Assembly: GCA_900549745.1 (NCBI GenBank)
Contig: URPJ01000001.1
Span: 62,001-126,000 of the forward strand
Source of the DNA: an uncultured Collinsella sp.
GTDB lineage: Bacteria > Actinomycetota > Coriobacteriia > Coriobacteriales > Coriobacteriaceae
DNA: 64,000 bases
Direction of reading: 5' to 3'
The notes beneath the pieces are model-generated. The model did no database searches. It was not told the origin of the DNA and saw only the letters and a program-made list of their open reading frames with translations. Made by a program: the position numbers and the translations under genes. This document shows positions 9,016-17,948 of this stretch, piece after piece (the first letter of the stretch is position 1; each line of letters starts with the position of its first letter).

Positions 9016-10023
9016 TTACTCGGCGTGCGCGTAATCAACCTTGGCGCGGCGAGCGGTAGCCTTCTCCCAATCGCTGGTGCCCTCAAAGACATCCTGCTTG
9101 TAGGGATTGCGACCGAGCTTCTTGGCGCGGTAGGCGATGTAGATGATCGCGGCGACGTTGGCGATCAGCGCGGCAATCGAGACCGCGGTGGCGGCGCCTG
9201 GGTCGAGCGTGGAGTGGGTCACAAAGATGGACTCCTCCTGGAAGTACGGGAACACCTGGGCAAACATGCACCAAATAGCAAGTGTAAAGGCGCGGTTCTG
9301 AATCCAGCCGCCCTTGTTCCAGATAAAGGCGGCGACGGTGGGCGCCAGCAGCAGCGCAAAGCCGCAGAACCAGGAGTGGGTGGGCAGGCAGTTGTAGGTG
9401 TAGCAGAAGTTCCAGACATCGTAGGCGATGATGTAGATCCAGGTCATGTCGGGCCACAGCATATCGGTCTGATCCTCGGAGGCGTAGACGCTCCACCAGC
9501 CGGTCATGCAGAAGATGTTGATGAGACCGGCGATGCCGTTGAACACGTTGTTCCAGCCGGCAAGCTGCGTGACACCCTCGGAGGTGACCCAGGTGGACTG
9601 GCCCAGGACAAAGAAGTGGTAGGCACTCTCGAAATCGGACACGACGGCAATCATGATGTTGATAGCGACGATCACAAACGGCCATGCGCGGAACCAATGC
9701 GCCTTGCCGATTTTGCCCCACTGGTACTTAATGGCAATGAAGCCCCAGCAACCGGCCAGTGCCGCGTACACCTTGGCGTAGTGGAACCAGCTGTTCTGGT
9801 ACACGTGGGTGGGGTTGGTGAGCGCCCACTCGGCGCCCTGCGAGACGCCGATGGCGATGGCGACGCAGTAGATGGTCATGGCCAGCGGAGCCACGCCAAA
9901 GATGATTGCCGCGCCCAGCTTGGTGCGGCGGCCGACCTCGTTGAGCACGATGAGGCCAATAAAGACCATGGCCCAGCCGGCCCAGTGGATAAGGGTATCG
10001 CTACCCCAAACATCGAACAGCAT
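9016..10023 (-). CDS. Polytopic membrane protein (DUF5692-like)
   Basis: 335 residues with about nine predicted hydrophobic helices, rich in Trp and aromatic residues (for example WGSDTLIHWAGWAMVFIG near the start). It resembles the DUF5692 family, known only as membrane proteins, from memory. The C-terminus is cytoplasmic and basic/acidic. It lies 63 bases downstream of the TetR-type regulator on the same strand, and that pair faces the Fe-S flavoprotein gene. A redox-linked or transport role is a guess from context only. Confidence 0.7.
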   Translation of the reverse strand: MLFDVWGSDTLIHWAGWAMVFIGLIVLNEVGRRTKLGAAIIFGVAPLAMTIYCVAIAIGVSQGAEWALTNPTHVYQNSWFHYAKVYAALAGCWGFIAIKYQWGKIGKAHWFRAWPFVIVAINIMIAVVSDFESAYHFFVLGQSTWVTSEGVTQLAGWNNVFNGIAGLINIFCMTGWWSVYASEDQTDMLWPDMTWIYIIAYDVWNFCYTYNCLPTHSWFCGFALLLAPTVAAFIWNKGGWIQNRAFTLAIWCMFAQVFPYFQEESIFVTHSTLDPGAATAVSIAALIANVAAIIYIAYRAKKLGRNPYKQDVFEGTSDWEKATARRAKVDYAHAE

Positions 10024-10086
10024 GCTGCTCTCCTTTCACACGCCCGCGGCCCCTCTTCCGATCGCGGGCAGTTTGGCCAAATGTCG

Positions 10087-10749
10087 TCAGTTCTGGGGCT
10101 TGCGCTCCGGATACTTGGCGGTATAGCCCTCGATGTGGAGTGTCGAGGCGATGATTTCCTTGACCGTCTCGTCGGGCACATCGGGGTGCGTGCGGATATA
10201 CATCAACAACCCCATGATGAGGGTGTAGAACGTCTCGTAGACATGGTCGATGCGTAGCTCATGATGGGCGACAAAATCCACCACGGTGGTGTCGCAGATA
10301 TACTGCGCCACGCGCTGGACCACGTTGTGCAAAAAGCCGCCGTAGAGCGCGCCGCTGCTTGAGGTGAGCGTACTCGGCAGCTCGTGGCCGCTGGCGACCA
10401 GGCGCTTAAAGAGCGGGGCGACGGTGTCGAGTGCGCCCTCGATATCACCGACGATGCGGCTGGCATTCCACTGCTCGAGTTCGGAGATAAAGCCGTCGAT
10501 CGCCTCGTCCATAACAGCGGTGACGGCGGCGTCCATATCGGCAAAGTAGTGGTAGAACAATGAACGCGTGCAGCCGGCTCGCTTGGTCACGGCCGATACC
10601 GATAGGTGGGACACGCCCAGCTCGGAGCTTACGGTACGTACGGCATCGAGGATCTCGCGACGGCGTTCGTCGCCCGTCAGGCGCTTTGCCGCGCTATCGG
10701 ATGCGGGAACGGCATCGACCACAGAGGTATCTGCTGTGTTGTTGCCCAT
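10087..10749 (-). CDS. TetR/AcrR-family transcriptional regulator
   Basis: 220 residues from the start MGNNTAD (GAAAGGCGG lies about 8 bases upstream; a further in-frame ATG 18 bases earlier has no good site). The TetR helix-turn-helix is at about 30-75, including GVSHLSVSAVTKRAGC and SLFYHYFADMDAAV; the ligand-binding C-terminal domain is variable. It is transcribed away from the Fe-S flavoprotein gene. The shared 190-base space contains two matching 15-bp palindromes (10809-10846), the expected kind of operator. It probably controls both itself with the membrane protein and the flavoprotein. Confidence 0.9.
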   Translation of the reverse strand: MGNNTADTSVVDAVPASDSAAKRLTGDERRREILDAVRTVSSELGVSHLSVSAVTKRAGCTRSLFYHYFADMDAAVTAVMDEAIDGFISELEQWNASRIVGDIEGALDTVAPLFKRLVASGHELPSTLTSSSGALYGGFLHNVVQRVAQYICDTTVVDFVAHHELRIDHVYETFYTLIMGLLMYIRTHPDVPDETVKEIIASTLHIEGYTAKYPERKPQN

Positions 10750-10808
10750 GTTTTTGCCGCCTTTCATCCTCTTTTGCCTGACCGTTCGCCTAACAGTCTT
10801 GAATATTG

Positions 10809-10846
10809 TTGACGGTTCGTCAATACTATTTTTGACACAATGTCAA
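10809..10846. promoter_or_regulatory. Paired palindromic operators, probably for the TetR regulator
   Basis: TTGACGGTTCGTCAA (10809-10823) and TTGACACAATGTCAA (10832-10846) both fit TTGACR-N3-YGTCAA, with centres 23 bp apart. They lie in the divergent region between the TetR gene and the flavoprotein gene, and each contains a TTGACR -35-like hexamer. Confidence 0.75.
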
Positions 10847-10939
10847 CTAATGGCGGGTGAACGGCATGGGGCATGCCCGGCCTGCAAAAAAAGAGGGGCG
10901 CCGCGGTCTCGCCGGGCCGTGGCAAGAGAAGGGACAACC

Positions 10940-13717
10940 ATGATTCTCAACGGACCGGGGATTAGCTATACCGAGCCCGATATCGGCGCGGAGTTCGTGC
11001 CGCCGATACCGGAGCATCCGCGCGAGGCCATCGTCAAACTGTGCGAGCACTGCACCAACCGTCTGTTGCACCGCGACGAGCTGCTGGGCTACGAGTACTG
11101 GTCGTTTGCCGAGGCCGCAACCGACGAGCAGGCCGAAGTGCTCTGCAAGATGAAGATGCGCCGTCCCTATACGCTGCCCGAGATGGTCAAGCTCACCGGC
11201 ATGCCCGAGGCCCAGATCGAGAAGATGCTCGACGACATGAGCTACACGGGTCTGCTCGAGTACAACTGGGAAAACCCCGAGCGCGCCAAGCAGTGGGTGC
11301 TGCCCATGCTGGTGCCGGGTTCCGCCGAGTTCCTCAACATGCGCGTGAGCCAGCTCGAGGAGCACCCGGTCTATGCCAAGTTCTTTGAGCAGGCGTCCAA
11401 GGGACCGCTGTCCAAGGCCACGCCGATGGTGCCGCCCGGTGGCGCCGGCATCGGTATGCATGTCATTCCGGTCGAGAAGGCCATCGATGCCGCGAGCACC
11501 TCGGTGCCTATTGAGCATATCGAGCACTGGCTCGACAAATACGAGGGCAAGTATGCCGCCAGCACCTGCAGCTGCCGCGCGAGCCGTCGCGTGATGGGCG
11601 AGGGCTGCGCCGATGACCCCGCCGACTGGTGCATTGCCGTGGGCGATATGGCCGACTATGTGGTTGAGACCGACCGCGGTCATTATGTGACGCGCGAGGA
11701 GGTCTACGACATCTTGCGCCAGGCCGAGGACAACGGCTTTGTGCACCAGATCACCAATATCGACGGCGAGAACAAGATCTTCGCCATCTGCAACTGCAAC
11801 GTCAACGTGTGCTATGCCCTGCGCACCTCGCAGCTGTTCAACACGCCCAACCTGTCGCGCTCGGCCTATGTTGCCAAGGTCGAGAAGGACAAGTGCGTGG
11901 CCTGCGGTCGCTGCGTTGAGGTATGCCCTGCCGGTGCCGCCAAGCTCGGCCAGAAGCTCTGCAGCAAAAAGGCCGGTGGACAGGTGCCCGAGTATCCGCG
12001 CCAGGAGCTGCCCGATGCCACCAAGTGGGACCACACCAAGTGGTCGCCCAACTACCGCAACGACAACCGCATCGAGACGCATGAGTCCGGCACCGCTCCC
12101 TGCAAGACGGCCTGCCCCGCGCACGTTGCCGTTCAGGGCTATTTGAAGCTCGCGGCTCAGGGTCGCTATGACGAGGCCCTAGCACTCATCAAGCGCGAGA
12201 ACCCGCTGCCCGCTATCTGCGGCCGTGTGTGCAACCGCCGCTGTGAGGATGCCTGCACCCGCGGCCGTGTGGACGCCGCCGTGGCTATCGACGAGGTCAA
12301 GAAGTTTATCGCCCAGCGCGATCTGGACGCCGCGACCCGCTACGTTCCGCCCGTGGTGACGCCGACGCGCGCCGGCGGCTTCGACCAGAAGATCGCCGTC
12401 ATCGGTGCCGGTCCGGCCGGCCTGTCCTGCGCTTTCTACCTGGCCGAGAAGGGCTACAAGCCCGTCGTGTTCGAGAAGAACGAGCGCCCGGGCGGCATGC
12501 TCACCTACGGCATTCCCAGCTTTAAGCTGCAGAAGGACGTCATCGAGGCCGAGGTCGAGATCATTCGCCTGATGGGTGCCGAGTTCCGCTATGGCGTGGA
12601 AGTCGGTCGCGACGTGACGCTCGACGAGCTGCGCGCGCAGGGCTTTAAGGCCTTCTACGTTGCCATTGGCTGCCAGGGCGGCCGCCTTGCGGGCATTCCG
12701 GGCGAGGGTGCCGAGGACGTGACCGTGGCCGTCAACTTCCTTCGCGAGGTTAACAGCGGCAAGATTGATTCCCTGTCTGGCCGCACCATTGTGGTGGGCG
12801 GCGGCAACGTGGCCATCGACGTTGCCCGCAACGCCTGCCGTCTGGGCTCTGAGCATGTTGAGATGTTCTGCCTGGAGAGCGAGGCTCAGATGCCCGCCAG
12901 CGAGGAGGAGCGTCGCGAGGCCGTTGAGGACGGCGCTCACATCAGCTGCGGATGGGGCCCCAAGGAGATTCACCTGGACGAGGCCGGTCGCGTGTGCGGC
13001 ATCACCTTCAAGCGCTGCACGCGTGTCTTTGACGACGAGGGCCGTTTTGCGCCCGAGTACGACGAGAACGATCTGCGCCGTGTCGATGCCGACCGTGTCG
13101 TCATGTCGATTGGCCAGTCCATTGTGTGGGGCGACCTGCTGGCTGGCTCCAAGGTGGAGCTCGGCCGCGGCCAGGGCGCCCTGGCCGATCCCCAGACTTA
13201 CCAGACCGCCGAACCCGACATCTTTGTGGGCGGCGACGTCTACACCGGCCCCAGCTTTGCCATCGATGCCATTGCCGCCGGCCACGAGGCTGCCGTGTCC
13301 ATCCATCGCTTTGTGCAGCCGGGCTCCACGCTCACCATCGGCCGCAACCAGCGCCGCTACACCGCGCTCGACCGCGACGATGTCGTGATCGAGAGCTACG
13401 ACAACGCGAGCCGCGAGGTTGCGCATGTGGACCGCGAACGCGAGAAGGCTGCACCGTTTAGCGAGTATGTTGAGACCTTTACCGAGGAGCAGGTGCGCGC
13501 CGAGACCGCCCGCTGCCTGGGCTGCGGCGCCTCGATCGTCGACCCCAACAAGTGCATCGGCTGCGGCCTGTGCACCACCAAGTGCGCGTTCGACGCCATC
13601 CATCTGGATCGCGACCGCCCCGAGTGCTCCACGATGGTCAAATACGAGCAAAAGCTCCCGAGCCTTGGCAAGTATGCTTTAAAGCGTGCAATCAAAATCA
13701 AGTTCGGTCGTAAATAG
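10940..13717 (+). CDS. Multi-cluster Fe-S flavoprotein (GltD/NfnB-like NAD(P)-FAD oxidoreductase)
   Basis: 925 residues from ATG 10940 (AGAAGGGA upstream); the frame is open further upstream but lacks coding character there. An unusual N-terminal region (1-300) includes CEHC and helix-turn-helix-like segments. A ferredoxin domain follows (CVACGRCVEVCPAG), then the GltD-type Fe-S domain (CKTACPAH ... CGRVCNRRCEDAC). Next come the FAD motif GAGPAGLSCAFYLAEKG and the NAD(P) motif VVGGGNVAIDVARNA. A C-terminal 2x[4Fe-4S] segment (CLGCG ... CIGCGLCTTKCAFD) ends the protein. It should move electrons between pyridine nucleotides and an unknown acceptor. Its TetR neighbour suggests small-molecule induction. 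Confidence 0.9.
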   Translation: MILNGPGISYTEPDIGAEFVPPIPEHPREAIVKLCEHCTNRLLHRDELLGYEYWSFAEAATDEQAEVLCKMKMRRPYTLPEMVKLTGMPEAQIEKMLDDMSYTGLLEYNWENPERAKQWVLPMLVPGSAEFLNMRVSQLEEHPVYAKFFEQASKGPLSKATPMVPPGGAGIGMHVIPVEKAIDAASTSVPIEHIEHWLDKYEGKYAASTCSCRASRRVMGEGCADDPADWCIAVGDMADYVVETDRGHYVTREEVYDILRQAEDNGFVHQITNIDGENKIFAICNCNVNVCYALRTSQLFNTPNLSRSAYVAKVEKDKCVACGRCVEVCPAGAAKLGQKLCSKKAGGQVPEYPRQELPDATKWDHTKWSPNYRNDNRIETHESGTAPCKTACPAHVAVQGYLKLAAQGRYDEALALIKRENPLPAICGRVCNRRCEDACTRGRVDAAVAIDEVKKFIAQRDLDAATRYVPPVVTPTRAGGFDQKIAVIGAGPAGLSCAFYLAEKGYKPVVFEKNERPGGMLTYGIPSFKLQKDVIEAEVEIIRLMGAEFRYGVEVGRDVTLDELRAQGFKAFYVAIGCQGGRLAGIPGEGAEDVTVAVNFLREVNSGKIDSLSGRTIVVGGGNVAIDVARNACRLGSEHVEMFCLESEAQMPASEEERREAVEDGAHISCGWGPKEIHLDEAGRVCGITFKRCTRVFDDEGRFAPEYDENDLRRVDADRVVMSIGQSIVWGDLLAGSKVELGRGQGALADPQTYQTAEPDIFVGGDVYTGPSFAIDAIAAGHEAAVSIHRFVQPGSTLTIGRNQRRYTALDRDDVVIESYDNASREVAHVDREREKAAPFSEYVETFTEEQVRAETARCLGCGASIVDPNKCIGCGLCTTKCAFDAIHLDRDRPECSTMVKYEQKLPSLGKYALKRAIKIKFGRK

Positions 13718-13732
13718 GTAACCATGGCGGGT

Positions 13733-13768
13733 AAGGGGACGGCGCAGGCTAGATTTTGCCGTCCCCTT
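13733..13768 (+). terminator. Hairpin between the flavoprotein and hypA
   Basis: AAGGGGACGGC pairs with GCCGTCCCCTT over a 14-base loop. Only a weak T-rich tail follows (GCTTTGAGTTTG), so read-through into hypA is possible. Confidence 0.65.
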
Positions 13769-13813
13769 GCTTTGAGTTTGCATCGCATCAACCGTTGTTG
13801 AAAGGTTTCTACC

Positions 13814-14242
13814 TTGCATGAATTGGGAATCGTCTATCACATCATTCGCGATGTCGAGAACGTGGCGCGCGCTCATGGCGTGCGTCGCGTTTCGAGCGTG
13901 ACGTTGCTGCTGGGCGAGGTCTCGGGCGTCGTTCCCGACTTGCTGCTCGACGCTTGGCGCTGGGCAGCAGATAAAAAGCCCATCGCGCAGGGCGCGGAGC
14001 TTGTTGTGGAGCCCGTCGAGGCTGTGACGCATTGCGAGGCATGTGGCCGCGACTACGCGACGGTCGAGCACGGCAAGACCTGCCCCCATTGCGGTAGCGG
14101 CGAGACCTATCTGCTGCAGGGCCAGGAGGTCATGATCAAGCAGATCGAGACCCCCGACGAGGACCCGGCAGACGCTGCTCCTGACGGCCTCTCCGACGCC
14201 CCCGACGCCGTCGACGCTGCCAACCCTCTCCACATCGTCTAG
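13814..14242 (+). CDS. hypA: HypA-like nickel metallochaperone
   Basis: 142 residues. The TTG start is fixed by the family: HypA must begin Met-His-Glu, where His2 and the N-terminus bind nickel. Here TTG-CAT-GAA (MHELG) follows AAAGG at 8 bases. The zinc site CEAC ... CPHC is present at about residues 75-98. The tail after about residue 118 is a low-complexity Asp/Ala/Pro extension beyond the usual 113-120 length. HypA delivers nickel to [NiFe]-hydrogenase (or urease) with HypB. No other hyp or hydrogenase gene is in the window, so its client is elsewhere or it serves the neighbouring redox module. Confidence 0.92.
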   Translation: MHELGIVYHIIRDVENVARAHGVRRVSSVTLLLGEVSGVVPDLLLDAWRWAADKKPIAQGAELVVEPVEAVTHCEACGRDYATVEHGKTCPHCGSGETYLLQGQEVMIKQIETPDEDPADAAPDGLSDAPDAVDAANPLHIV

Positions 14243-14253
14243 GATCCCCTATA

Positions 14254-14326
14254 AGTTGCGGTGAAATAGTTCCTAAATCCAGCCTTCTGGCTCTTAAACA
14301 AGAACTATTCCACCGCAACTTTTTTG
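14254..14326. repeat. Palindromic element, AGTTGCGGTGAAATAG family, copy 2 (also a terminator for hypA)
   Basis: Arms 14254-14272 and 14302-14320 pair at 18 of 19 positions, with a 29-base loop. A run of six Ts follows directly, so this copy can act as an intrinsic terminator 11 bases after hypA. Confidence 0.85.
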
Positions 14327-14647
14327 AGTGGTTTCGTAGATCATAAGTCGCGCAAATAGTCAAGTCATACCTGTTTGAACAAAGTAGCGGCAGTACAAGT
14401 GCATTCGCACTTGCTTAAAATCGATATTAATGAACAGTCTGCTTGTATCTGTAAAATGCGTGGCTTGATGAGCGACGCCTTGGCGGGTAATGAGTCAAAA
14501 AGCAGTAACGTAATCAACTTGTAACAAACTTAGACGTTTAAACAAATAATCCAACCTTTTGCGAATTTAGCTATAATTCCACAATCCAAACAGGTATACT
14601 CCTTTCATGTCGTGTAGGAAATACGTAGACAAAAAGGAGGTTATGTG
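14327..14647. other. AT-rich leader of the mannose-class PTS operon
   Basis: No gene. It is clearly AT-rich compared with its flanks. A TATAAT lies at 14572-14577, about 70 bases before the first PTS gene, but without a convincing -35 at 17 bp. The ribosome-binding site AAGGAGG is at 14633-14639. Confidence 0.5.
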
Positions 14648-15637
14648 ATGGTAAGTATTGTTCTTGCTAGCCACGGGGACTTGGCAGCTGGAATCAAGCA
14701 GACGGGCTCGATGGTCTTTGGCGATCAGCCGTCTGTGGCCGTGGTCTCGCTCGAGCCGAGCATGGGCCCCGACGACTTCCGTGCCAAGGTCGAGGAAGCA
14801 ATCGCTTCCTTCGAGGACCAGGAGCAGGTGCTCTTCCTCGTTGATCTGTGGGGCGGCACGCCGTTCAACCAGATCAGCGGACTCATCGAGGGCCACGATT
14901 CCTGGGCTATCGTCACCGGTGTCAACCTGCCTATGCTCATCGAGGCATATTCGCAGCGCTTTGACGCAAAGAACACTGCACATGCGATCGCAAAACATCT
15001 CGTGACTGAGGCTAAGGCTGGCGTGCGCGTCAAGCCCGAGTCTCTGGAGCCCGAGGAGAAGAAGCCGGCTACGGCCGCCGCTGCTCCTGCAGGCGCCATC
15101 CCTCCGGGAACGGTCATCGGCGATGGGCACATCAAGATCGCCCACGTCCGTATCGACACCCGTCTGCTGCATGGTCAGGTGGCCACCACGTGGACCAAGC
15201 AGATTAACCCCAACCGCATCATCGTGGTCTCCGACGGCGTTGCTCACGACGAGCTCCGCAAGACCATGATCGAGCAGGCTGCCCCTCCGGGAGTCCATGC
15301 CAACGTCGTGCCCATCAAGAAGATGGCTGAGGTCGTCAAGGACACGCGCTTTGGTGACACCAAGGCCATGCTGCTCTTTGAGAACCCGCAGGATCTGCTC
15401 AGGGCCATCGAGGCCGGCGTCGACATCAAGGAAGTCAACATCGGTTCCATGGCTCACTCCAAGGGCAAGGTCGTCGTCACCAACGCCGTCGCTATGGGCG
15501 ATGACGACGTTAAGACCCTCGAGGCCCTCAAGGCCAAGGGCGTCAAGTTCGAGGTCCGCAAGGTTCCTTCGGATGCCTCCGAGGATCTCGACGCCATGTT
15601 GAAGAAAGCTAAGGCCGAACTGGCCGCTCAAGCATAG
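14648..15637 (+). CDS. manX: PTS mannose/fructose-class EIIAB
   Basis: 329 residues. The ATG at 14648 lies 8 bases after AAGGAGG. The EIIA domain (1-135) has the phospho-histidine in LASHGDLAAG (His9). An Ala/Pro/Lys-rich linker follows (about 125-160). The EIIB domain (165-329) carries its phospho-histidine in IDTRLLHGQVATTW. The protein passes phosphate from HPr to the incoming sugar at the inner membrane face, together with the IIC and IID proteins encoded next. Fused IIAB is typical of the mannose/glucose/glucosamine transporter rather than the levan type, which has separate A and B. Confidence 0.95.
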   Translation: MVSIVLASHGDLAAGIKQTGSMVFGDQPSVAVVSLEPSMGPDDFRAKVEEAIASFEDQEQVLFLVDLWGGTPFNQISGLIEGHDSWAIVTGVNLPMLIEAYSQRFDAKNTAHAIAKHLVTEAKAGVRVKPESLEPEEKKPATAAAAPAGAIPPGTVIGDGHIKIAHVRIDTRLLHGQVATTWTKQINPNRIIVVSDGVAHDELRKTMIEQAAPPGVHANVVPIKKMAEVVKDTRFGDTKAMLLFENPQDLLRAIEAGVDIKEVNIGSMAHSKGKVVVTNAVAMGDDDVKTLEALKAKGVKFEVRKVPSDASEDLDAMLKKAKAELAAQA

Positions 15638-15655
15638 TAAAGGAGGGTCCGATAC

Positions 15656-16474
15656 ATGTCTGCAATCACTATTCTGCTTGTTGCGATTGTCGCGTTGCTT
15701 GCCGGTATGGAAGGCATTCTGGATGAGTTCCAGTTCCATCAGCCGCTCGTGGCATGCACGCTTATCGGTCTCGTAACCGGTCACCTTCAGGAGGGCATCC
15801 TCCTGGGCGGTTCGCTCCAGATGATGGCCCTTGGCTGGGCTAACGTCGGCGCCGCCGTCGCGCCTGACGCCGCTCTGGCCTCGGTCGCTTCTTCGATCAT
15901 CATGGTGCTCGCCCTCAACGGCGGCGCCACTGATTCGGCCAAGGCCGTTACCGCGGCCATCGCCGTCGCCGTTCCGCTGTCGGTCGCTGGTCTGTTCCTG
16001 ACCATGATCTGCCGTACCATTGCTACCGCTATCGCTCACGCCATGGACGGTTGCGCCGAGAAGGGCGACTTCTCCGGCATCGAGCGCTGGCAGTACGCTG
16101 CCATCCTCATGCAGGGCCTTCGTATCGCCATCCCGGCAGTACTTCTGTGCGTTATCCCGGCCGAGGCTGTTACCAACGCGCTTAACGCTATGCCCGACTG
16201 GCTGTCCGGCGGCATGGCCGTCGGCGGCGGCATGGTCGCTTCCGTCGGTTACGCCATGGTCATCAACATGATGGCCACCAAGGAGACCTGGCCGTTCTTC
16301 ATCCTCGGCTTTGTCCTTGCTGCCATCCCTCAGCTCACGCTGATCGCCCTTGGCCTCATCGGCATCTCCCTTGCCCTCATCTACCTTGGCCTTAAGGATC
16401 TGGCCAAGCAGGGTGGCGGCACGGGCGGTGGCTCCGGCGACCCGCTCGGCGACATTCTGAACGATTACGAGTAG
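15656..16474 (+). CDS. manY: PTS mannose-class EIIC
   Basis: 272 residues and strongly hydrophobic, with the family pattern around GGSLQMMALGWANVGAAVAPD. It forms the sugar channel with EIID. It lies 18 bases after EIIAB with an AAGGAGGG site. The C-terminal tail is Gly-rich (GGGTGGGSGD). Confidence 0.95.
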   Translation: MSAITILLVAIVALLAGMEGILDEFQFHQPLVACTLIGLVTGHLQEGILLGGSLQMMALGWANVGAAVAPDAALASVASSIIMVLALNGGATDSAKAVTAAIAVAVPLSVAGLFLTMICRTIATAIAHAMDGCAEKGDFSGIERWQYAAILMQGLRIAIPAVLLCVIPAEAVTNALNAMPDWLSGGMAVGGGMVASVGYAMVINMMATKETWPFFILGFVLAAIPQLTLIALGLIGISLALIYLGLKDLAKQGGGTGGGSGDPLGDILNDYE

Positions 16475-16490
16475 GAGGGGAGTGATACAT

Positions 16491-17411
16491 ATGGCAGAGA
16501 ACAAGATTCAGCTCACCAAGGCTGACCGTAAGAAGGTTTGCTTCCGTCATCAGTTCCTTCAGGGCTCGTGGAACTACGAGCGTATGCAGAACGGCGGCTG
16601 GTGCTTCGCAATGATCCCTGCGATCAAGAAGCTCTACACCAGCAAGGATGACCAGATTGCCGCGCTTAAGCGCCACCTGGAGTTCTATAACACCCATCCT
16701 TATGTTTCCGCCCCCGTCATTGGCGTTACCCTCGCCCTCGAGGAGGAGCGCGCCAACGGTGCTCCGATCGATGACGTCGCCATCCAGGGCGTCAAGGTCG
16801 GTATGATGGGCCCGCTCGCCGGCGTCGGTGACCCCGTCTTCTGGTTCACCCTTCGCCCGATTCTGGGCGCTCTGGGCGCTTCCCTGGCCATGTCCGGCAG
16901 CATCGTCGGTCCGTTGCTGTTCTTCTTCGCGTGGAACATCATCCGTTACGCTTTCCTGTGGTACACACAGGAGTTTGGCTACAAGGTCGGCTCCTCTATC
17001 GCCAAGGACCTCTCCGGCGGTCTGATGGGCAAGGTCACCGAGGGCGCTTCCATCCTGGGTATGTTCATCATCGGCGCCCTGGTCGAGCGCTGGGTGTCCA
17101 TTTCCTTCACCCCGATCGTCTCCACGGTCAAGCAGTCTGCTGGCGCCTTTATCGACTGGGCTAGCCTGCCTTCCGGTTCCGAGGGTATCAAGGAAGCGCT
17201 GACGATGTACAACTCCGTCGGTGCTACCGCCCTTGATCAGATGAAGGTCACCACGCTCCAGGGTAACCTCGATCAGCTCATCCCCGGCCTTGCCGCCGTG
17301 TGCCTGACCCTGCTGGTCTGCAAGCTCCTCAAGAAGAAGGTTAGCCCGATCGTCATCATCCTGGCTCTCTTCGCCGTCGGCATCATCGGTCGCTTCTGCG
17401 GCTTCATGTAA
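16491..17411 (+). CDS. manZ: PTS mannose-class EIID
   Basis: 306 residues. The ATG at 16491 is favoured over the upstream GTG at 16482 because AGGAGGGG (16473-16480) is 10 bases away. It has the EIID pattern: an N-terminal RHQFLQGSWNYERMQNGGW segment, then GPLAGVGDPVFWFTLRPI, then two helices near the C-terminus. It starts 16 bases after manY, so the three genes form one operon. Confidence 0.95.
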   Translation: MAENKIQLTKADRKKVCFRHQFLQGSWNYERMQNGGWCFAMIPAIKKLYTSKDDQIAALKRHLEFYNTHPYVSAPVIGVTLALEEERANGAPIDDVAIQGVKVGMMGPLAGVGDPVFWFTLRPILGALGASLAMSGSIVGPLLFFFAWNIIRYAFLWYTQEFGYKVGSSIAKDLSGGLMGKVTEGASILGMFIIGALVERWVSISFTPIVSTVKQSAGAFIDWASLPSGSEGIKEALTMYNSVGATALDQMKVTTLQGNLDQLIPGLAAVCLTLLVCKLLKKKVSPIVIILALFAVGIIGRFCGFM

Positions 17412-17467
17412 GCACGCTTCGGCTTAAGACCGAGAGTTGCTAGGTAAGGGCTTTTGAGCCATTGAAA

Positions 17468-17507
17468 CGGACCGCACCCGGTGGGTACACTGGATGCGGT
17501 CCGATTG
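17468..17507 (+). terminator. Hairpin between manZ and the DUF956 gene
   Basis: CGGACCGCA and TGCGGTCCG close a hairpin (17468-17503) followed by ATTGTTTTAATT. It probably weakens rather than abolishes transcription into the next gene, whose ribosome-binding site begins directly after. Confidence 0.7.
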
Positions 17508-17531
17508 TTTTAATTGGAGGGCGAGGCGCGT

Positions 17532-17930
17532 ATGGCGCAATCTCAGAACAGCACGGTCGATCTGGCAACGCCGGCAACCTGCCTGATGGGGCTTACCAGC
17601 CACGGTAACGTGATGGTGGGCAATAAGGCGTTCGAGTACTATAACGAGCGCAATCCCGAGGATTATATTCAAATCCCGTGGGACGAGGTCGACTATATTG
17701 CCGCCGAGGTTTTGCGCGGCACCAAGAAGATTACGCGTTTTGCCATCTTCACCAAGGACAACGGTCACTTTACGTTTTCGACGCGCGACGACAAAGAGAC
17801 GCTTCGCGCGGTCCGCAAGTACGTCGACGAGGATAAGCTCGTGCGTTCGCCCGACTTTATCGATGTGACCGCCAAGGGCGCCAAGAGCATCCCCGCTGCC
17901 ATCAAGAGCCTTTTCCACAGAGACAGCTAA
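17532..17930 (+). CDS. manO: DUF956 family protein of mannose PTS operons
   Basis: 132 residues starting MAQSQNSTVD after GGAGGGCGAGG. It matches the DUF956 (ManO) pattern: an N-terminal MGLTSHGNVMVGNKAFEYYN segment and a central IPWDEVDYIAAEV. In lactobacilli and streptococci the gene follows manXYZ and is thought to regulate or accompany the transporter; the mechanism is unclear. Its place after manZ fits. Confidence 0.88.
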   Translation: MAQSQNSTVDLATPATCLMGLTSHGNVMVGNKAFEYYNERNPEDYIQIPWDEVDYIAAEVLRGTKKITRFAIFTKDNGHFTFSTRDDKETLRAVRKYVDEDKLVRSPDFIDVTAKGAKSIPAAIKSLFHRDS

Positions 17931-17948
17931 TCGTTGGCGATAGATGGC

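Noticed and set aside
10568..10939. N-terminal extension of the Fe-S flavoprotein reading frame
   Set aside because: It would overlap the TetR gene and its operators; the ATG at 10940 has a good ribosome-binding site and begins the coding character.
14567..16504. 645-codon minus-strand ORF over the mannose PTS genes
   Set aside because: Antisense shadow; the plus strand carries clear EIIAB and EIIC genes with good ribosome-binding sites.
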